From NCBI GenBank assembly GCA_030407315.1, contig JALQPE010000417.1, positions 1 through 57,032 on the forward strand: DNA of 57,032 nucleotides, given 5' to 3'. Under the pieces are notes generated by a model. The model made no database searches. It worked only from the letters and a program-made list of their open reading frames with translations, and was not told where the DNA came from. This DNA comes from Asparagopsis taxiformis (taxonomy: Eukaryota; Rhodophyta; Florideophyceae; Bonnemaisoniales; Bonnemaisoniaceae). The translations under genes were made by a program, and so were the position numbers. This document shows, in pieces, positions 12,631 through 22,605 of the stretch. How positions within the stretch are numbered: the first letter of the stretch is position 1; the number at the start of each line of letters is the position of its first letter.

Positions 12631-13434
12631 GATTGCATCCCTCCAGAGAACACATCCTCATACCACAGAAGAATTTTCTTCCTCTCATACCTCATCCTTG
12701 AAACCTCCATCTGCTCCATGTAAATTTCGATGTAAATATTTTCTCCACTATGCAATCTCAAACATGTATGAGCCTATGCCTTTCCGCTTTGTCACCCCTG
12801 AATATTTGTATTCATGTATTCATAAAATAGAGCCACCCACATCCCTATCCCGTTCTGCAAGCTTTACAAACCACTAGACGCATACTCCACAACTATACAA
12901 CAAACACTACTCGCTATTTCAGACGACGCGGTACACAACTAGCGTAGTCTCAACCTTCCGTGACGCCTTCCCTGATGCGTACAAGTGCGAAACACGTCTA
13001 GACTACTACTACTACGATATAGTATATCAGAAGTGACTGCTGGAATTTTCGGCACAGGAGATGCCGGGCCACCAAATTGACTTTTCGGAAATTTTAGAAT
13101 TTCTGGGCTGGCCAGCAGTGCAATCGAGCTGGACATCCACCGGACGTCCATTTCAGGTTGGTCGTGAGAGAGTGGGGCGGGACAATGATGGAACAAGGAC
13201 CAAGACCTGTCCCTGGCGTATTGAGCCTGAAATTGACCCTTCGTAAGACGCCATTTAGCCTTACAGTTGGTGCTTACAGACGCCAGTGATGACCCCGCTC
13301 GGGGCGGCGGCCGGTTCCGGCTTACAGTTAGTGCTTACAGACGCCAGTGATGACCCCGCTCGGGGCGGCGGTCGGTGCCTGGGGCCGTTGTGGCCAAATT
13401 AGACACCGTGATTTGAATTGAAATTTGGGCTATT

Positions 13435-13490
13435 CTCAAAAACATGCACATGTGAACATGTTTTTGAGATGGGGGTCTGCCGTACGGCAC
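13435..13490 (+). repeat. 56-bp double palindrome, copy 1
   Basis: Hairpin with 12-base arms CTCAAAAACATG / CATGTTTTTGAG around CACATGTGAA, then ATGGGGGT and a palindrome centred on CCGTACGG. This copy reads TCTGCCGTACGG instead of TGTGCCGTACGG. Confidence 0.9.
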
Positions 13491-13934
13491 AATCGACCGG
13501 CCCAAATCGATGATTTTTCACAATTTTTTTCTGCCCGAAATTTTAGAATTTCTGGGCTGGCCAGCAATGCAATTGAGCCGGACATCCACCAGACGTCCAT
13601 TCTGGGTTGTTCGTATGCTGCTCACATCTACGCATTACAGCAACCACGCAGGCGGGCCCACTGCTCATACGAAGTGCACGTAGCATGTGCAGCATGATGG
13701 ATGAGTAGTGTTTGTCGTGAGAAAGTGGGGTGGGAGCATGTCGAAACAAGGACCAAAACTTCGCCCTGGCGTATTGAGGCTGAGCTTGGAATCGATCCTT
13801 CGTGAGATGTGGCTTTGCTTACAGTTGGTGCTTACAGAAGCCAGCGATGGCCCCGCTCGGGGCGTCGGATGGCTTCTTCTGGGGCCGTTGTGGTCAGATT
13901 AGACACCTTGATTTGAATTGAATTTTGAGCCATT

Positions 13935-13990
13935 CTCAAAAACATGCACATGTGAACATGTTTTTGAGATGGGGGTGTGCCGTACGGCAC
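13935..13990 (+). repeat. 56-bp double palindrome, copy 2
   Basis: Same unit, 500 bases after copy 1, with the full GTGCCGTACGGCAC palindrome. Confidence 0.9.
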
Positions 13991-14213
13991 TTTCGACCGC
14001 CCAAATCGATATAATTTTGCAATTTTTTTTCTGACTGAAATTTTAGAATTTCTGGGCTCGCCAGCAATGCAATTGAGATGGACATTCACCGGACGTCCAT
14101 TTCAGGTTGGTCGAGTATTGCACATGGATACAGTTTTGCAGCTATTTCTCAGCCCAACATTTTAGAATTTCAGGGCTGACCAGCAATGTAACCGAGCCGG
14201 ACTTCCACTCGAC

Positions 14214-14217
14214 GTCC
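14214..14217. other. Target site duplication GTCC, left
   Basis: GTCC directly before the left end of the nested element; repeated directly after its right end at 25196-25199. The uninterrupted site GACGTCCATTT is present, inverted, at 29674-29684. Confidence 0.85.
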
Positions 14218-15428
14218 AACACAGTGAGCACCAAAATCAGAATATTTATTTTAGAACAGAATTATGTGCACAGTATTCCACGGCCATATTTTGCCATGTG
14301 TCAGTCCTGTACTCCGCTATCATACTAATGAATGATGGATACCATACATACACTGCAGTGTATCATTGGGAGTACCATGTCTACGGTTCATGTGTTACAC
14401 AGTGTGTATAACGGACAAATAAAACATAACATTAGTTTTTAGATTGATTTTGATGGAACTTGCTGCAGGTGCTATTTACGTGGTGGAAAGCAGTCCATCC
14501 GAATGTGAGCTGGAGCAAAACCTAATGAGGGGATCGGCGTGTGCAGATGGACCAATTTGAATTGCATTAATGCGCAATTCAATATCTCCATTTAATTTGC
14601 GTGAAGCACTGACATTGTTTGGAGATTGAAGAGGTCAGCAAGCGTCTGTGATGAGGCAGCTGTCAGCTAGCCAAATGGCTTAGTTGAAACTCCAGAAGAG
14701 CCAGGCGGACAAGCGGACTTCCTGACAGTATATTTGTTCAATCGAGCAGCTCTCGAAATGTTCTTTAATTTATAAGCAGGTGCACTATTGATTCCAAATT
14801 GAACCATAGTCCAATGTACTGTACAGGAATTTGAAATTCCAAAGTTGTCTTTGAGCGTACGCTCGTGTTTTACGTGTCATCTGTGCAGTGAATTTGTATA
14901 CATACCAGTCGTTGACATATGGACATGTGTGAAGCACATATCACATCAAAGATAGATCTCAGCTATTGGGTCATTGGGCTGGAATTTTGAAATTAGGAAC
15001 TTAATCCAAAATATGCACCGTGGAGGCGCCATCAACGCGATATGTGTGTATCTTCCTGTGATGGTGCTTTCTCAGATAGTCTGCTCAGGAGAGACACAAA
15101 GAGTTTTTGTAAGCGGAAGTCTTTCGATTTGACCCTGTATTGGTAAATCCAATTCTCAACTGCTCTACTCAAGCTTGCAACATACCGGCGCTGGTCACAT
15201 TCTGCGATCTTCATACGCGGTTGTATAATATTCTAAACTCCGATTGATGTTGGCGGTGCTAGACTGTATGTGCTTCATATCTAGCTGCGGTTATTCGTTC
15301 AAAAGCCGCCTGCTTATTTATTATGACGAAGTATTCATATGGATAATTCCAATTCGTAAGCGGAGAGGAACTACATCTTACTTCTTTTTCAGCCTTATTA
15401 GAAGCCAAGTGGGTCGAATACACGAGGT
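14218..15428 (+). repeat. Left terminal inverted repeat of the nested element
   Basis: 1211 bases, inverted relative to 23985-25195. Identity ends after CACGAGGT. It contains a 60-codon basic open frame on the minus strand (15214-15032, MKIAECDQRRYVASLSRAVE...) that is naturally repeated in the right TIR; whether it is expressed cannot be told. Confidence 0.95.
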
Positions 15429-15503
15429 AATTGTCGCTTACGGTGAATCAGGGGGCTATGATAGTATCCATTGTTTTTGTTGTGTACGACGATACACAAT
15501 ACC

Positions 15504-17840
15504 TCAAGAATGTGTTGGAACGTATGTGAGACTCTCTTTTATCATCTTCACATCTCCCATTGACAGAGTCTTATCCTTTCTTAGTCTCGTCAAACGTGCC
15601 AAGACTGTGTTCACACTGATTTCAGAGGTCCATACATCTCCATTACTTTTCTTTGCCTCACTGTACTTTGACTTGAATGGGTCTTTCATGTTAGTATACG
15701 CCTGCAGCCATCTCACACCCAGGAGCCATATTTCTCCGCTACTGTTAACCTGAACTTCAGTAACATATGAGAGCCAGAAGGGATTTGATGGCTCGGCTGT
15801 CCTGACAGCAATCATGTCTCCAACGTTATAGCTGTAATTCGCCAGAGGATCAGAGGCATCTTCGTCGGATAAGTCTGTCTCGTTCATTTCTGCATTGCCA
15901 TTCAGCAAAATTGCAAAATGCCTTCCATTTTGTTCTGGAGAGGTGTCGTGGTCCCAGTGCATATTGTCTGAGCGTGGAGTATATATTATATCTGCAAGCT
16001 TCTCCAGAGCTACCATTCGATGGAAATCGGAAATGCGGGCTTCTGCCGCAGAGATTCCTCGACATACATCTCGGTAGTTATCTGGAGGGGAAGTTTCTGT
16101 GGGTGGTGCATCGAAAATATTGGGCGTAAACTTCAGAAATCCACCATCTATATTTGCATGGAGACCACTCGAATTACCATTGCAATCTCTCTTAACCGAG
16201 ACTGTAGTCTGGAATCGCTCGTGAATACTTCGTGGTTCACCTCGTTTCCTGCTGAATTGGAAGTATCTGAACTGAGAGAATGAAGAGACCTTCTCGAGAC
16301 ATTTTGATTCTTCAAATAACCCTGATAGGTTTGCGATAGATTGCATGTGGGATACGGTTGGGGTAGGTGTGTAAGATTTCGATAGTTGCAAAATTAAATC
16401 TTCGAGGGTTATCGCGCTGTTCGTTCGTAGCCTTCGGGAAGTACAAGAGAAACACTGGTCAATGTCTTCGTGGGTATGGCCAACGGGTAAAAAAGAAACA
16501 AAGACTTCTTGGAAGACACCTTTCGAAACTAGACACTCACAATACGCAAAAAAATAGCGGTTCTTGTTTTCCCGACCACAGTTGTCTAGCTGAACGTAAA
16601 GAGTATCCGGTAGCTTTCCTTTCGTAGCCTTCCGAGAGAGCCACCTATGCATGGCTTCAATTACATGATTTGATCCAGTATCAAACTCATCTGTCATTGT
16701 GAACAGAAATAGATGATTCGTTGGACCATGTTCAAGAACTCCAGTTAGATGAATATTGATCTTATGACCTTTTTGAGTCGTCTTAGTCTCAAATGGCCAA
16801 TGCGGGAGTGCGTATGGAGCTTGTGTGGCACCATCAATGATTATGCTGGCAAACTTTCGTGGATGATGGCGAGCATTTTCTCTATTCCGGTAGTATTGAA
16901 GTCTCTCTTTCTCCACGAAACGGTTGTGTTGGACCTTCAGCTTCCTCAGTTTGTCAGTCTTCTCACGATTTAATCCTGCATCAGCAAGCTGTTTCCTAAG
17001 ATGTTCACAAATGTCGCACTTCGAAAACCGATGCACCTTTCTGCATTTGACAATCGGACAGAATGACTTCCAGACTTCAAGGAAGTATGTGTAGCTCGGG
17101 GGTGGAACTGTATTCTGCAGACAATCCACTTCTTTCCATTGAGAGCAGAATAGACTGTACACTTCTTTTTTCTCGAAGTAAGGGAGATGCATCTCTCCAG
17201 TGTCCGGCATCCTATTAGAAGTACTTTCGGCGAGATTGTCAATATACACACGAATAACATCCCGCGTGCTCATTCCAGAACTTAGTCGAGGTAATCTAAA
17301 AAGAGATTTTGTACCTCTTGACTTACTTGTTTCTTTCACAGCGCACTGAAGGAAACGAGAGACTTTGAACCCTTTCTCGAGGAAGCTTGAACATACTGGC
17401 TTCCCGTCAAAATAGAACTTTTTAATGCTTCCTTTCTTTCCATTTATCATTCTCAGCATTGATATGAGCGCATTCTTTCTTTCGAATTGGTTCATTAGTA
17501 GGAACCGCCGACGTTGAGCGAGCAGAAATGACTCGTCTACAGAAGCAAAACACCTGAACCTCTTGCAGCACTCCCATGAAGAAACGGAAAGATCGGAACA
17601 TTCTTCTGCAAGCTTGATTCTTCTTGTCCTTAGTTCCGTAAGTTCGAGGTCTAATTTTCTCTTCAGCAAGAGAGGCTTCCGCATGTATACTTGCTCAGTG
17701 TACTCAGCTTGAGAATGGTCACGAGATACAACCGATTGTATTCGTTGAAGGACCCGCTCAGTATATGAATTGGGAGAGTATGTTTGCCCTTCTGGGAAGT
17801 ATTCATCTCTCGTGCTCATCGTTGGATCATTGAAGAACAC
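15504..17840 (-). CDS. DUF7869-type DDE transposase-like protein
   Basis: The likely start is ATG 17819 (MSTRDEYFPEG; 771 residues); the seven codons before it begin with GTG. A Cys/His cluster (SKCDICEHL, about residue 267) precedes the core. The core has three acidic residues in an RNase H-like layout: D329 (SIIIDGATQ), D412 (YVQLDNCGRENKN) and E451 (PVGHTHEDIDQ). The last two blocks are the hallmark of the DUF7869 family, found in many protist, fungal and animal genomes. The C-terminus (VGDMIAVRTAEPSNPFW ... LGVRWLQAY, about 680-720) resembles a BAH/Tudor-like chromatin-binding fold. Placement just inside one TIR, transcribed toward it, is usual for a transposase. That it acts as the transposase is inferred from the D-D-E pattern and location. 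Confidence 0.85.
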   Translation of the reverse strand: MFFNDPTMSTRDEYFPEGQTYSPNSYTERVLQRIQSVVSRDHSQAEYTEQVYMRKPLLLKRKLDLELTELRTRRIKLAEECSDLSVSSWECCKRFRCFASVDESFLLAQRRRFLLMNQFERKNALISMLRMINGKKGSIKKFYFDGKPVCSSFLEKGFKVSRFLQCAVKETSKSRGTKSLFRLPRLSSGMSTRDVIRVYIDNLAESTSNRMPDTGEMHLPYFEKKEVYSLFCSQWKEVDCLQNTVPPPSYTYFLEVWKSFCPIVKCRKVHRFSKCDICEHLRKQLADAGLNREKTDKLRKLKVQHNRFVEKERLQYYRNRENARHHPRKFASIIIDGATQAPYALPHWPFETKTTQKGHKINIHLTGVLEHGPTNHLFLFTMTDEFDTGSNHVIEAMHRWLSRKATKGKLPDTLYVQLDNCGRENKNRYFFAYCECLVSKGVFQEVFVSFLPVGHTHEDIDQCFSCTSRRLRTNSAITLEDLILQLSKSYTPTPTVSHMQSIANLSGLFEESKCLEKVSSFSQFRYFQFSRKRGEPRSIHERFQTTVSVKRDCNGNSSGLHANIDGGFLKFTPNIFDAPPTETSPPDNYRDVCRGISAAEARISDFHRMVALEKLADIIYTPRSDNMHWDHDTSPEQNGRHFAILLNGNAEMNETDLSDEDASDPLANYSYNVGDMIAVRTAEPSNPFWLSYVTEVQVNSSGEIWLLGVRWLQAYTNMKDPFKSKYSEAKKSNGDVWTSEISVNTVLARLTRLRKDKTLSMGDVKMIKESLTYVPTHS

Positions 17841-19709
17841 CTTTCAGCAATGGTCTAGAGCGAAGTTGATGATTTTCCAAAAAGGTACAGGAAAAGTACC
17901 GAAGTGGAGGGTGCTGTTGAGTACAGAGAGCTCTCTGAAAGTCACAGCTTCGATCGAAACGTGATCTCTCCTTATATATATTTGAAGGAATGCATGCACC
18001 TTATCTCACCTCCACAAAATAATGAACTGGCATTTTGCAGCTACATGATCAATCTACATCTTTTGGTTTTCTGCGCGCCAGGCCGTGGGATTACCGTGCC
18101 CAAGCTAACTGAGAGATACCGTTACCCATGGGAATGTGTCACATGCATGTGACTCATTTTGCTATGTCTCACTGCGATGTAGGCATACTTTTCATCTGAA
18201 AATGAATGAGATTAGGGTCTTCGTAGTGACGTGTAACTATACAGCTAGGAGCGATTCCATGTTTCACTGGAGTTCATTTACTGTTCGTCCGTGTGGAGTA
18301 ATCCTTGTCGTGAAGCAACGACATGAACGGTAGAATAGTCGAGATTTATGATGACAAAGCAAGAAGAAAATGTTCTCGTATCACATTCACACACGAATGA
18401 GAAGGCCGAAATTTAGACGTTATGAAACTTCTGGCCACCGATAACGAAGTAACGATATGAGAGAGTTTTTAATGTAAAATAATGTTTCGCGATGTCACTG
18501 GAGCTTGAGATGTAACGTTACATAAGACAAATAACCAGAATCCTTCTCATTCGCATGCATGAACACGTTACATCAACTATAAGCTGGAGGGCGGATGTAG
18601 ATGGGATCATTCCTGTCAGGAATGGTTGCTATTCTGATGCTTCACGTCACATTGCACTTTGCAATTCTTATATGACATCCTGAGTGGAAAGTTGCAGGAG
18701 GCTGGCCCTAGACGAGCAAAATTTTACGGCGTCGTGAAACTTCACAGTAAGTATGATGCGATACGTGTCTCAATGGAGACAACGTGTTTAATCTCAAGCC
18801 TTCGCTTGTGAGGGTACCTGCTGATGATGGAATGGACCGTTCACCATGTGTCTAGCGTATTCAGCGAGTTCCGGTACTATTTTCAGGCTCACTGTCGGGG
18901 CTCTAGATCCGTGAAACGATTTCATCGTATCCAGATGGGCCAGGTTTTATACGTGGAACAAAGTGACTACACACGACCCAGTGTATAACAGAGATTCTGC
19001 TTTCACAGCTTGGTCTGGATCATGCGTGTCTGGAGAGAGGACATCTCTGACCCATGGTTTTTGTCACGTTGATGATATAGTAAATCAGTATTCAGAAACA
19101 TCATCAATCACCTTTGAAGCTTTTCATGCTTTCAGAATAAGTCATTCATTGCAGATATTGAAGAAGATATGATATCTCTAGTGACTTGAACCAGATTCAA
19201 CGTATTCCTATAAAATTTTAGATAATTTCGCACAGGAAGATGATTTCTGTTCCTGATATTCATCTACATCTCATTCCGTGAATGTCCAGAACAAGCGATG
19301 AGACTAATCTCTACAACAAAATCGGAATCACGTAGAGATCGCTCGAGAGCAAGCTCAACAGCTAGCTCATTTATTCAATACAGCCAAAGCTCATTGACAT
19401 CTCTGCATGCTACAAAAGGGACCAATGCACGTGGGATATGAAGCCAAACTATCATAGCAGTGGAAGTTACCAGCATCTGGAAGAATAACTTTTCTGTCCT
19501 CGCAACCACGTTCAAGATTTGACCTCATTCTACTTCAAATTTCTGCCCAGAACTCACAAGTACCGATCCTTCGGTGGGATCCCACACGAGCGAGATAACA
19601 TTACAGGAATATAATTGAAACGAACGTTCTAGAGCTGAAGTGACTTTTCAGACTTGCATCAAAGCCAAGATCGAATATCTGCAGGGATTATCAACTTTAG
19701 ATCAGCATA
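17841..19709. other. Non-coding interval between transposase and ParB-like gene
   Basis: About 1.9 kb separating two divergently transcribed genes, so it should hold both promoters. Besides the TATA-like box near 17975 I see no convincing gene, repeat or motif; short open stretches such as 18963-19172 look like chance. Confidence 0.5.
17972..17981 (-). promoter_or_regulatory. TATA-like box upstream of the transposase
   Basis: TATATATAAG on the minus strand, about 150 bases before ATG 17819, a reasonable promoter distance. Confidence 0.4.
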
Positions 19710-20993
19710 TTGAGCGAAGGGAAGTCACAAATGGATTCTGCTAAAGAAAGGTTTTCCTCGCTTATGTCTGGTGCTGAAATAGTTTCAGTAGATCCGATGG
19801 CCTGTATTCCGTTTACTTGTGTAAGAGACACTGTGAACGGATGCGTGCAAGAGTTGGCTCGCATATTCGATGATGAAGAGGACGGAGGAGTAACCTCAGG
19901 GGGCTCAATGTGTTACGTCATTCGTTTGGAGGGAGCCTTCTCTTCAGTTCCTCTACAATATTTCAGGAAGGAGCTTGCTAGTGAGGACGCTGCTCAGAAA
20001 GAAGTATCGAAAAGAAAGGAGTGGTTTGGAATAGTAGATGGCGCCCATAGGCTGATAGCGCTCCAGAAGCTCATCTGTTCTAGACCAGAGAAATGGAGTG
20101 GTTTCAACCTATCTGTTACGAAGCTCCGAAGTACCTCTTCTTTGGAAACTTTTCGTGCGTTTGCGAGAAGCTGCAACTTTAAAAACGTTGACGACTTTAT
20201 AGTTGAACAAACACAGTTCGATATTCTGCGAAGCCTAAAGCAAGACTATGCAACATTGTCTGCTAGGCTGAACAGGAGTGCCAAAGCAAGTGAGGTCGCA
20301 GTGTTTTACTGTGGGGGGAAGAAAGGCTGCACATCCACTATCAAACAATTGGCAGCGTGCGCTCTTCGTTTACCTCAGTCCGTCATCGACACAGTTGGTA
20401 TAATTGTCAACGAAGAGAATAAGGAACTTGCTACATCACAACAGAAGAAAAAAGCCCACATTTCTAAGATTCCCGTGGGTGTTGACTCAAGGGTCTATAG
20501 GAATATCATTTCTACTTCTACTTTCAAGCAGTCCACTGCATTTATGAATGCATCCGGAAACATTGGTGAGCAACTACAAATCAATACCCTTTGGAGGATA
20601 AGAGATCTTGCACAGTTCAATGGGTATGGTGCGACAAAACACACTGTTGTTACTGAACAGTACCTCGCCGCCAAGTCTGCTTTATTCGAAATTGAAAAGT
20701 TTGAGAAGTTGATGGGAACGAAAATCTGGCCGAAGGAGATGGAATTGATGCGTCGGAACGCTGAGCGTACTCAAATTTTTGACAGGGAAATCGCTTCCAA
20801 TCATGGAAACGACTTGGATCCACTGCCTTCTTTCTATGAGGCATACAAGATGGCATGCCCTGCAGTTGCCCACCAGAATCTAATGAAATTCAAGGGGCAA
20901 GAGCATTGCCACAGGAACTCAAACGATCTATCGAACGGATCAAACGACTTTCAAAATGAGGAAGAAAGCTGCCGCACCAAAAAAAAACCATGA
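19710..20993 (+). CDS. ParB-like (ParB/Srx superfamily) protein
   Basis: The likely start is ATG 19731 (MDSAKERFSS; 420 residues); the upstream codon at 19710 is TTG. The key block is FGIVDGAHRLIAL at about residues 99-111, matching the D-G-x-H-R motif of ParB/sulfiredoxin-fold domains, preceded by a beta-rich segment (CYVIRLEGAFSSVPLQYF). ParB-like proteins bind or nick DNA; in bacteria and phages such domains are often next to or fused with DNA methyltransferases. A helical region with no motif I recognise follows. The last 38 bases overlap the start of the methyltransferase in another frame, across a run of nine A. This pairing suggests it targets or assists the methyltransferase. Binding or nuclease activity is not shown. 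Confidence 0.75.
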   Translation: MSEGKSQMDSAKERFSSLMSGAEIVSVDPMACIPFTCVRDTVNGCVQELARIFDDEEDGGVTSGGSMCYVIRLEGAFSSVPLQYFRKELASEDAAQKEVSKRKEWFGIVDGAHRLIALQKLICSRPEKWSGFNLSVTKLRSTSSLETFRAFARSCNFKNVDDFIVEQTQFDILRSLKQDYATLSARLNRSAKASEVAVFYCGGKKGCTSTIKQLAACALRLPQSVIDTVGIIVNEENKELATSQQKKKAHISKIPVGVDSRVYRNIISTSTFKQSTAFMNASGNIGEQLQINTLWRIRDLAQFNGYGATKHTVVTEQYLAAKSALFEIEKFEKLMGTKIWPKEMELMRRNAERTQIFDREIASNHGNDLDPLPSFYEAYKMACPAVAHQNLMKFKGQEHCHRNSNDLSNGSNDFQNEEESCRTKKKP

Positions 20994-22605
20994 CACGAAA
21001 GAAGTCTCAGATTTAATTCATCGATCCATGGAAAATCTCTCAACGACAGATCCTACAATTTCGGTTGACGACTCTGAGGAGCTCTCTGAGCCTTTACACA
21101 TCGATGAAGATAATAATAATGAAGAGAGTAATCCCCAAGTACCCAAAGGGGGAAAACTGGACAATGAAGATGCATCTAAGGCAGATCCGACAGAATGTTT
21201 GCAGAGCTTCAATATTCAAGTTTTTGGAATGAAATGGCAGGAGTTTGAGCAGAAGAGCGAGGAATACGAAAAACTTAAAGGAAATGTATCAACCATCCTC
21301 ACAGATCCACCTTACTCTATTCAGATGAAAACTGCATCTGGAGCTGGAAGTGGATTCGACGATTTCGTTGACGATAAGGAAATCAACGAGTTTGCCCAAT
21401 TTTGTCGGAGACTTCTTGTTCCAGAGGGATCCATTGTATTGTTCACTAGTTGGCAATGGTTTCATAAGTGGTTTGATGCTTTCCAGAGGAATGGATTCCA
21501 GGTACTACATTATCCGCTCATCATTTCGAAGGATACTTCTACACTCAGAAGAAATGGGAGGCTGAAAATGCCACAGTGCGCATGCGATTTTGCTCTTTTG
21601 GCTTACTCCCCAGCATTAGCTCTCTCTGGGAAAAGTATCCCAAGAGTAGTGGACTTTGAATTGCCTTATCAACTAATCAAATGTACCCACAGCCGGAAAT
21701 TCAATATAATCGACAACGTCCCTGTACCGTCTGCGAAGCTTAAGTACGATGGAACGAGGAAACTTGTTCGTGTCGAGGAGAAGAATGTCGACTTACTCGT
21801 AGAGCTTCTAACTTCTTTTTGTCCTCCTGGTGGACTTGTCTGTGATCCGTATGCTGGCACGCTCACATCTGGAATTGCGTGCCTTCGAACATCACGACCA
21901 GCTGTTTTAATAGAGAAAGACAAAGATTGTGCGGCAGTTGCAATGAAGCGTCTTGGTGCAATAGCTAATAATGCACTCCTGGATAAATCTAGAACGGCCG
22001 ATCTGAGACCCATGTCACAAGCTGAGGCATGTGTGGGCCTCATGCCCCTCACATCAGACACTCTCAGTGACAAGGAAGCCGATACTCCTCTATGTACACC
22101 GGCATATGTCGATCCACCCTCCCCAGCTCCCGGTCTTTCGAAGTGTGCCGGGAGCAAGGAGACTGTACTTTCCAGAAGTAATGCTTCCCAGGAAATTCTC
22201 CCCGAAAGAAAAGGCCCCCAAGACGTTTCAAAAGAGTTTCCGGGAACTGTCAATGACTCAGCTTTGGTCCAGGGAACGAGGAAGAGCAAGAGACTCAAAC
22301 TTTCCAGGAGAAAAGAGAAGTACTTCGATCATAGTGGTGATATCAAAATGACAAGCTCCGGGCAAGTTCATTCTTCTACTCCTGATGGTAATGAAAAAGG
22401 TAGACGCACAAATTGTGTGCTAAAATCAGACTGTGTTGTGGCAATGAGTCTCAGACCTGGTGAAACCTCTATAACATCCCATAAGTGCACAGAGTGCCAT
22501 CAGCCAGTGCACAGTATTTGCGAGTATGGGAGAAGAGTTGCTGGGAAGACAGACAGAGAGGAGATATGGGCCTGTTCCAAAGAATGCTTCAATAAGCAGG
22601 GTTGA
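20956..22605 (+). CDS. Beta-class DNA amino-methyltransferase (N6A/N4C type) with C-terminal zinc finger
   Basis: 549 residues from ATG 20956. An acidic N-terminal region (about 30-80) precedes the catalytic domain. Motif IV TDPPYSI has DPPY at 117-120; a hydrophobic block (SIVLFTSWQWFHKW) follows; the SAM-binding motif I CDPYAGTLTSGIA comes late (DPYAGT 297-302), followed by LIEKD. Motif IV before motif I is the beta-class order, typical of bacterial and phage N6-adenine or N4-cytosine enzymes. The C-terminus has C511-x2-C514...H519-x2-C522...C540-x3-C544, a PHD-like zinc-binding pattern. So a bacterial-type methyltransferase has gained a eukaryotic-style chromatin finger. It probably methylates exocyclic amino groups of DNA; the base and sequence cannot be told. 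It follows the ParB-like gene directly. Confidence 0.85.
   Translation: MRKKAAAPKKNHDTKEVSDLIHRSMENLSTTDPTISVDDSEELSEPLHIDEDNNNEESNPQVPKGGKLDNEDASKADPTECLQSFNIQVFGMKWQEFEQKSEEYEKLKGNVSTILTDPPYSIQMKTASGAGSGFDDFVDDKEINEFAQFCRRLLVPEGSIVLFTSWQWFHKWFDAFQRNGFQVLHYPLIISKDTSTLRRNGRLKMPQCACDFALLAYSPALALSGKSIPRVVDFELPYQLIKCTHSRKFNIIDNVPVPSAKLKYDGTRKLVRVEEKNVDLLVELLTSFCPPGGLVCDPYAGTLTSGIACLRTSRPAVLIEKDKDCAAVAMKRLGAIANNALLDKSRTADLRPMSQAEACVGLMPLTSDTLSDKEADTPLCTPAYVDPPSPAPGLSKCAGSKETVLSRSNASQEILPERKGPQDVSKEFPGTVNDSALVQGTRKSKRLKLSRRKEKYFDHSGDIKMTSSGQVHSSTPDGNEKGRRTNCVLKSDCVVAMSLRPGETSITSHKCTECHQPVHSICEYGRRVAGKTDREEIWACSKECFNKQG
20976..20993 (+). promoter_or_regulatory. A9 run in the ParB-methyltransferase overlap (possible frameshift site)
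   Basis: ACC-A9-CCATGA. The ParB frame reads AAA AAA AAA CCA TGA and stops; the methyltransferase frame reads through. A +1 slip here would join both into one protein of about 960 residues. Alternatives are a short overlap with internal initiation at ATG 20956, a small intron, or a one-base error in the homopolymer. Confidence 0.45.

Larger units (their letters stand above)
11445..13054 (+). repeat. Left-arm repeat A, copy 1
   Basis: About 1.6 kb, nearly identical to 34696-36330 in the same orientation, starting with the shared terminus CGTCTGTG. The first 200 bases are packed with GGACGTCC-type palindromes and CTAGTA motifs. The rest is strongly C/T-rich on the plus strand. Differences from copy 2 include a longer CAC run here and a missing segment near 12140. 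Confidence 0.85.
13055..14217 (+). repeat. Tandem ~500-bp modules of element 1 left arm
   Basis: Two full modules and a third partial one. Each has the order: CTTACAG(T/A)GTGCTTACAG-like segment, CCCCGCTCGGGGCGGC, GGGGCCGTTGTGGCC, a 56-bp double palindrome, AAATTTTAGAATTTCTGGGC, and a closing GGACATCCACCGGACGTCCA-like palindrome. Reappears inverted at 29678-30745 and in element 2 at 36330-37330 and 41860-42470. Non-coding as far as I can see. Confidence 0.8.

Noticed and set aside
15244..15753. Plus-strand open frame of 169 codons at the left TIR border
   Set aside because: It runs into the antisense of the transposase 3' end and its TIR part is simply shared with the right TIR; no family features.
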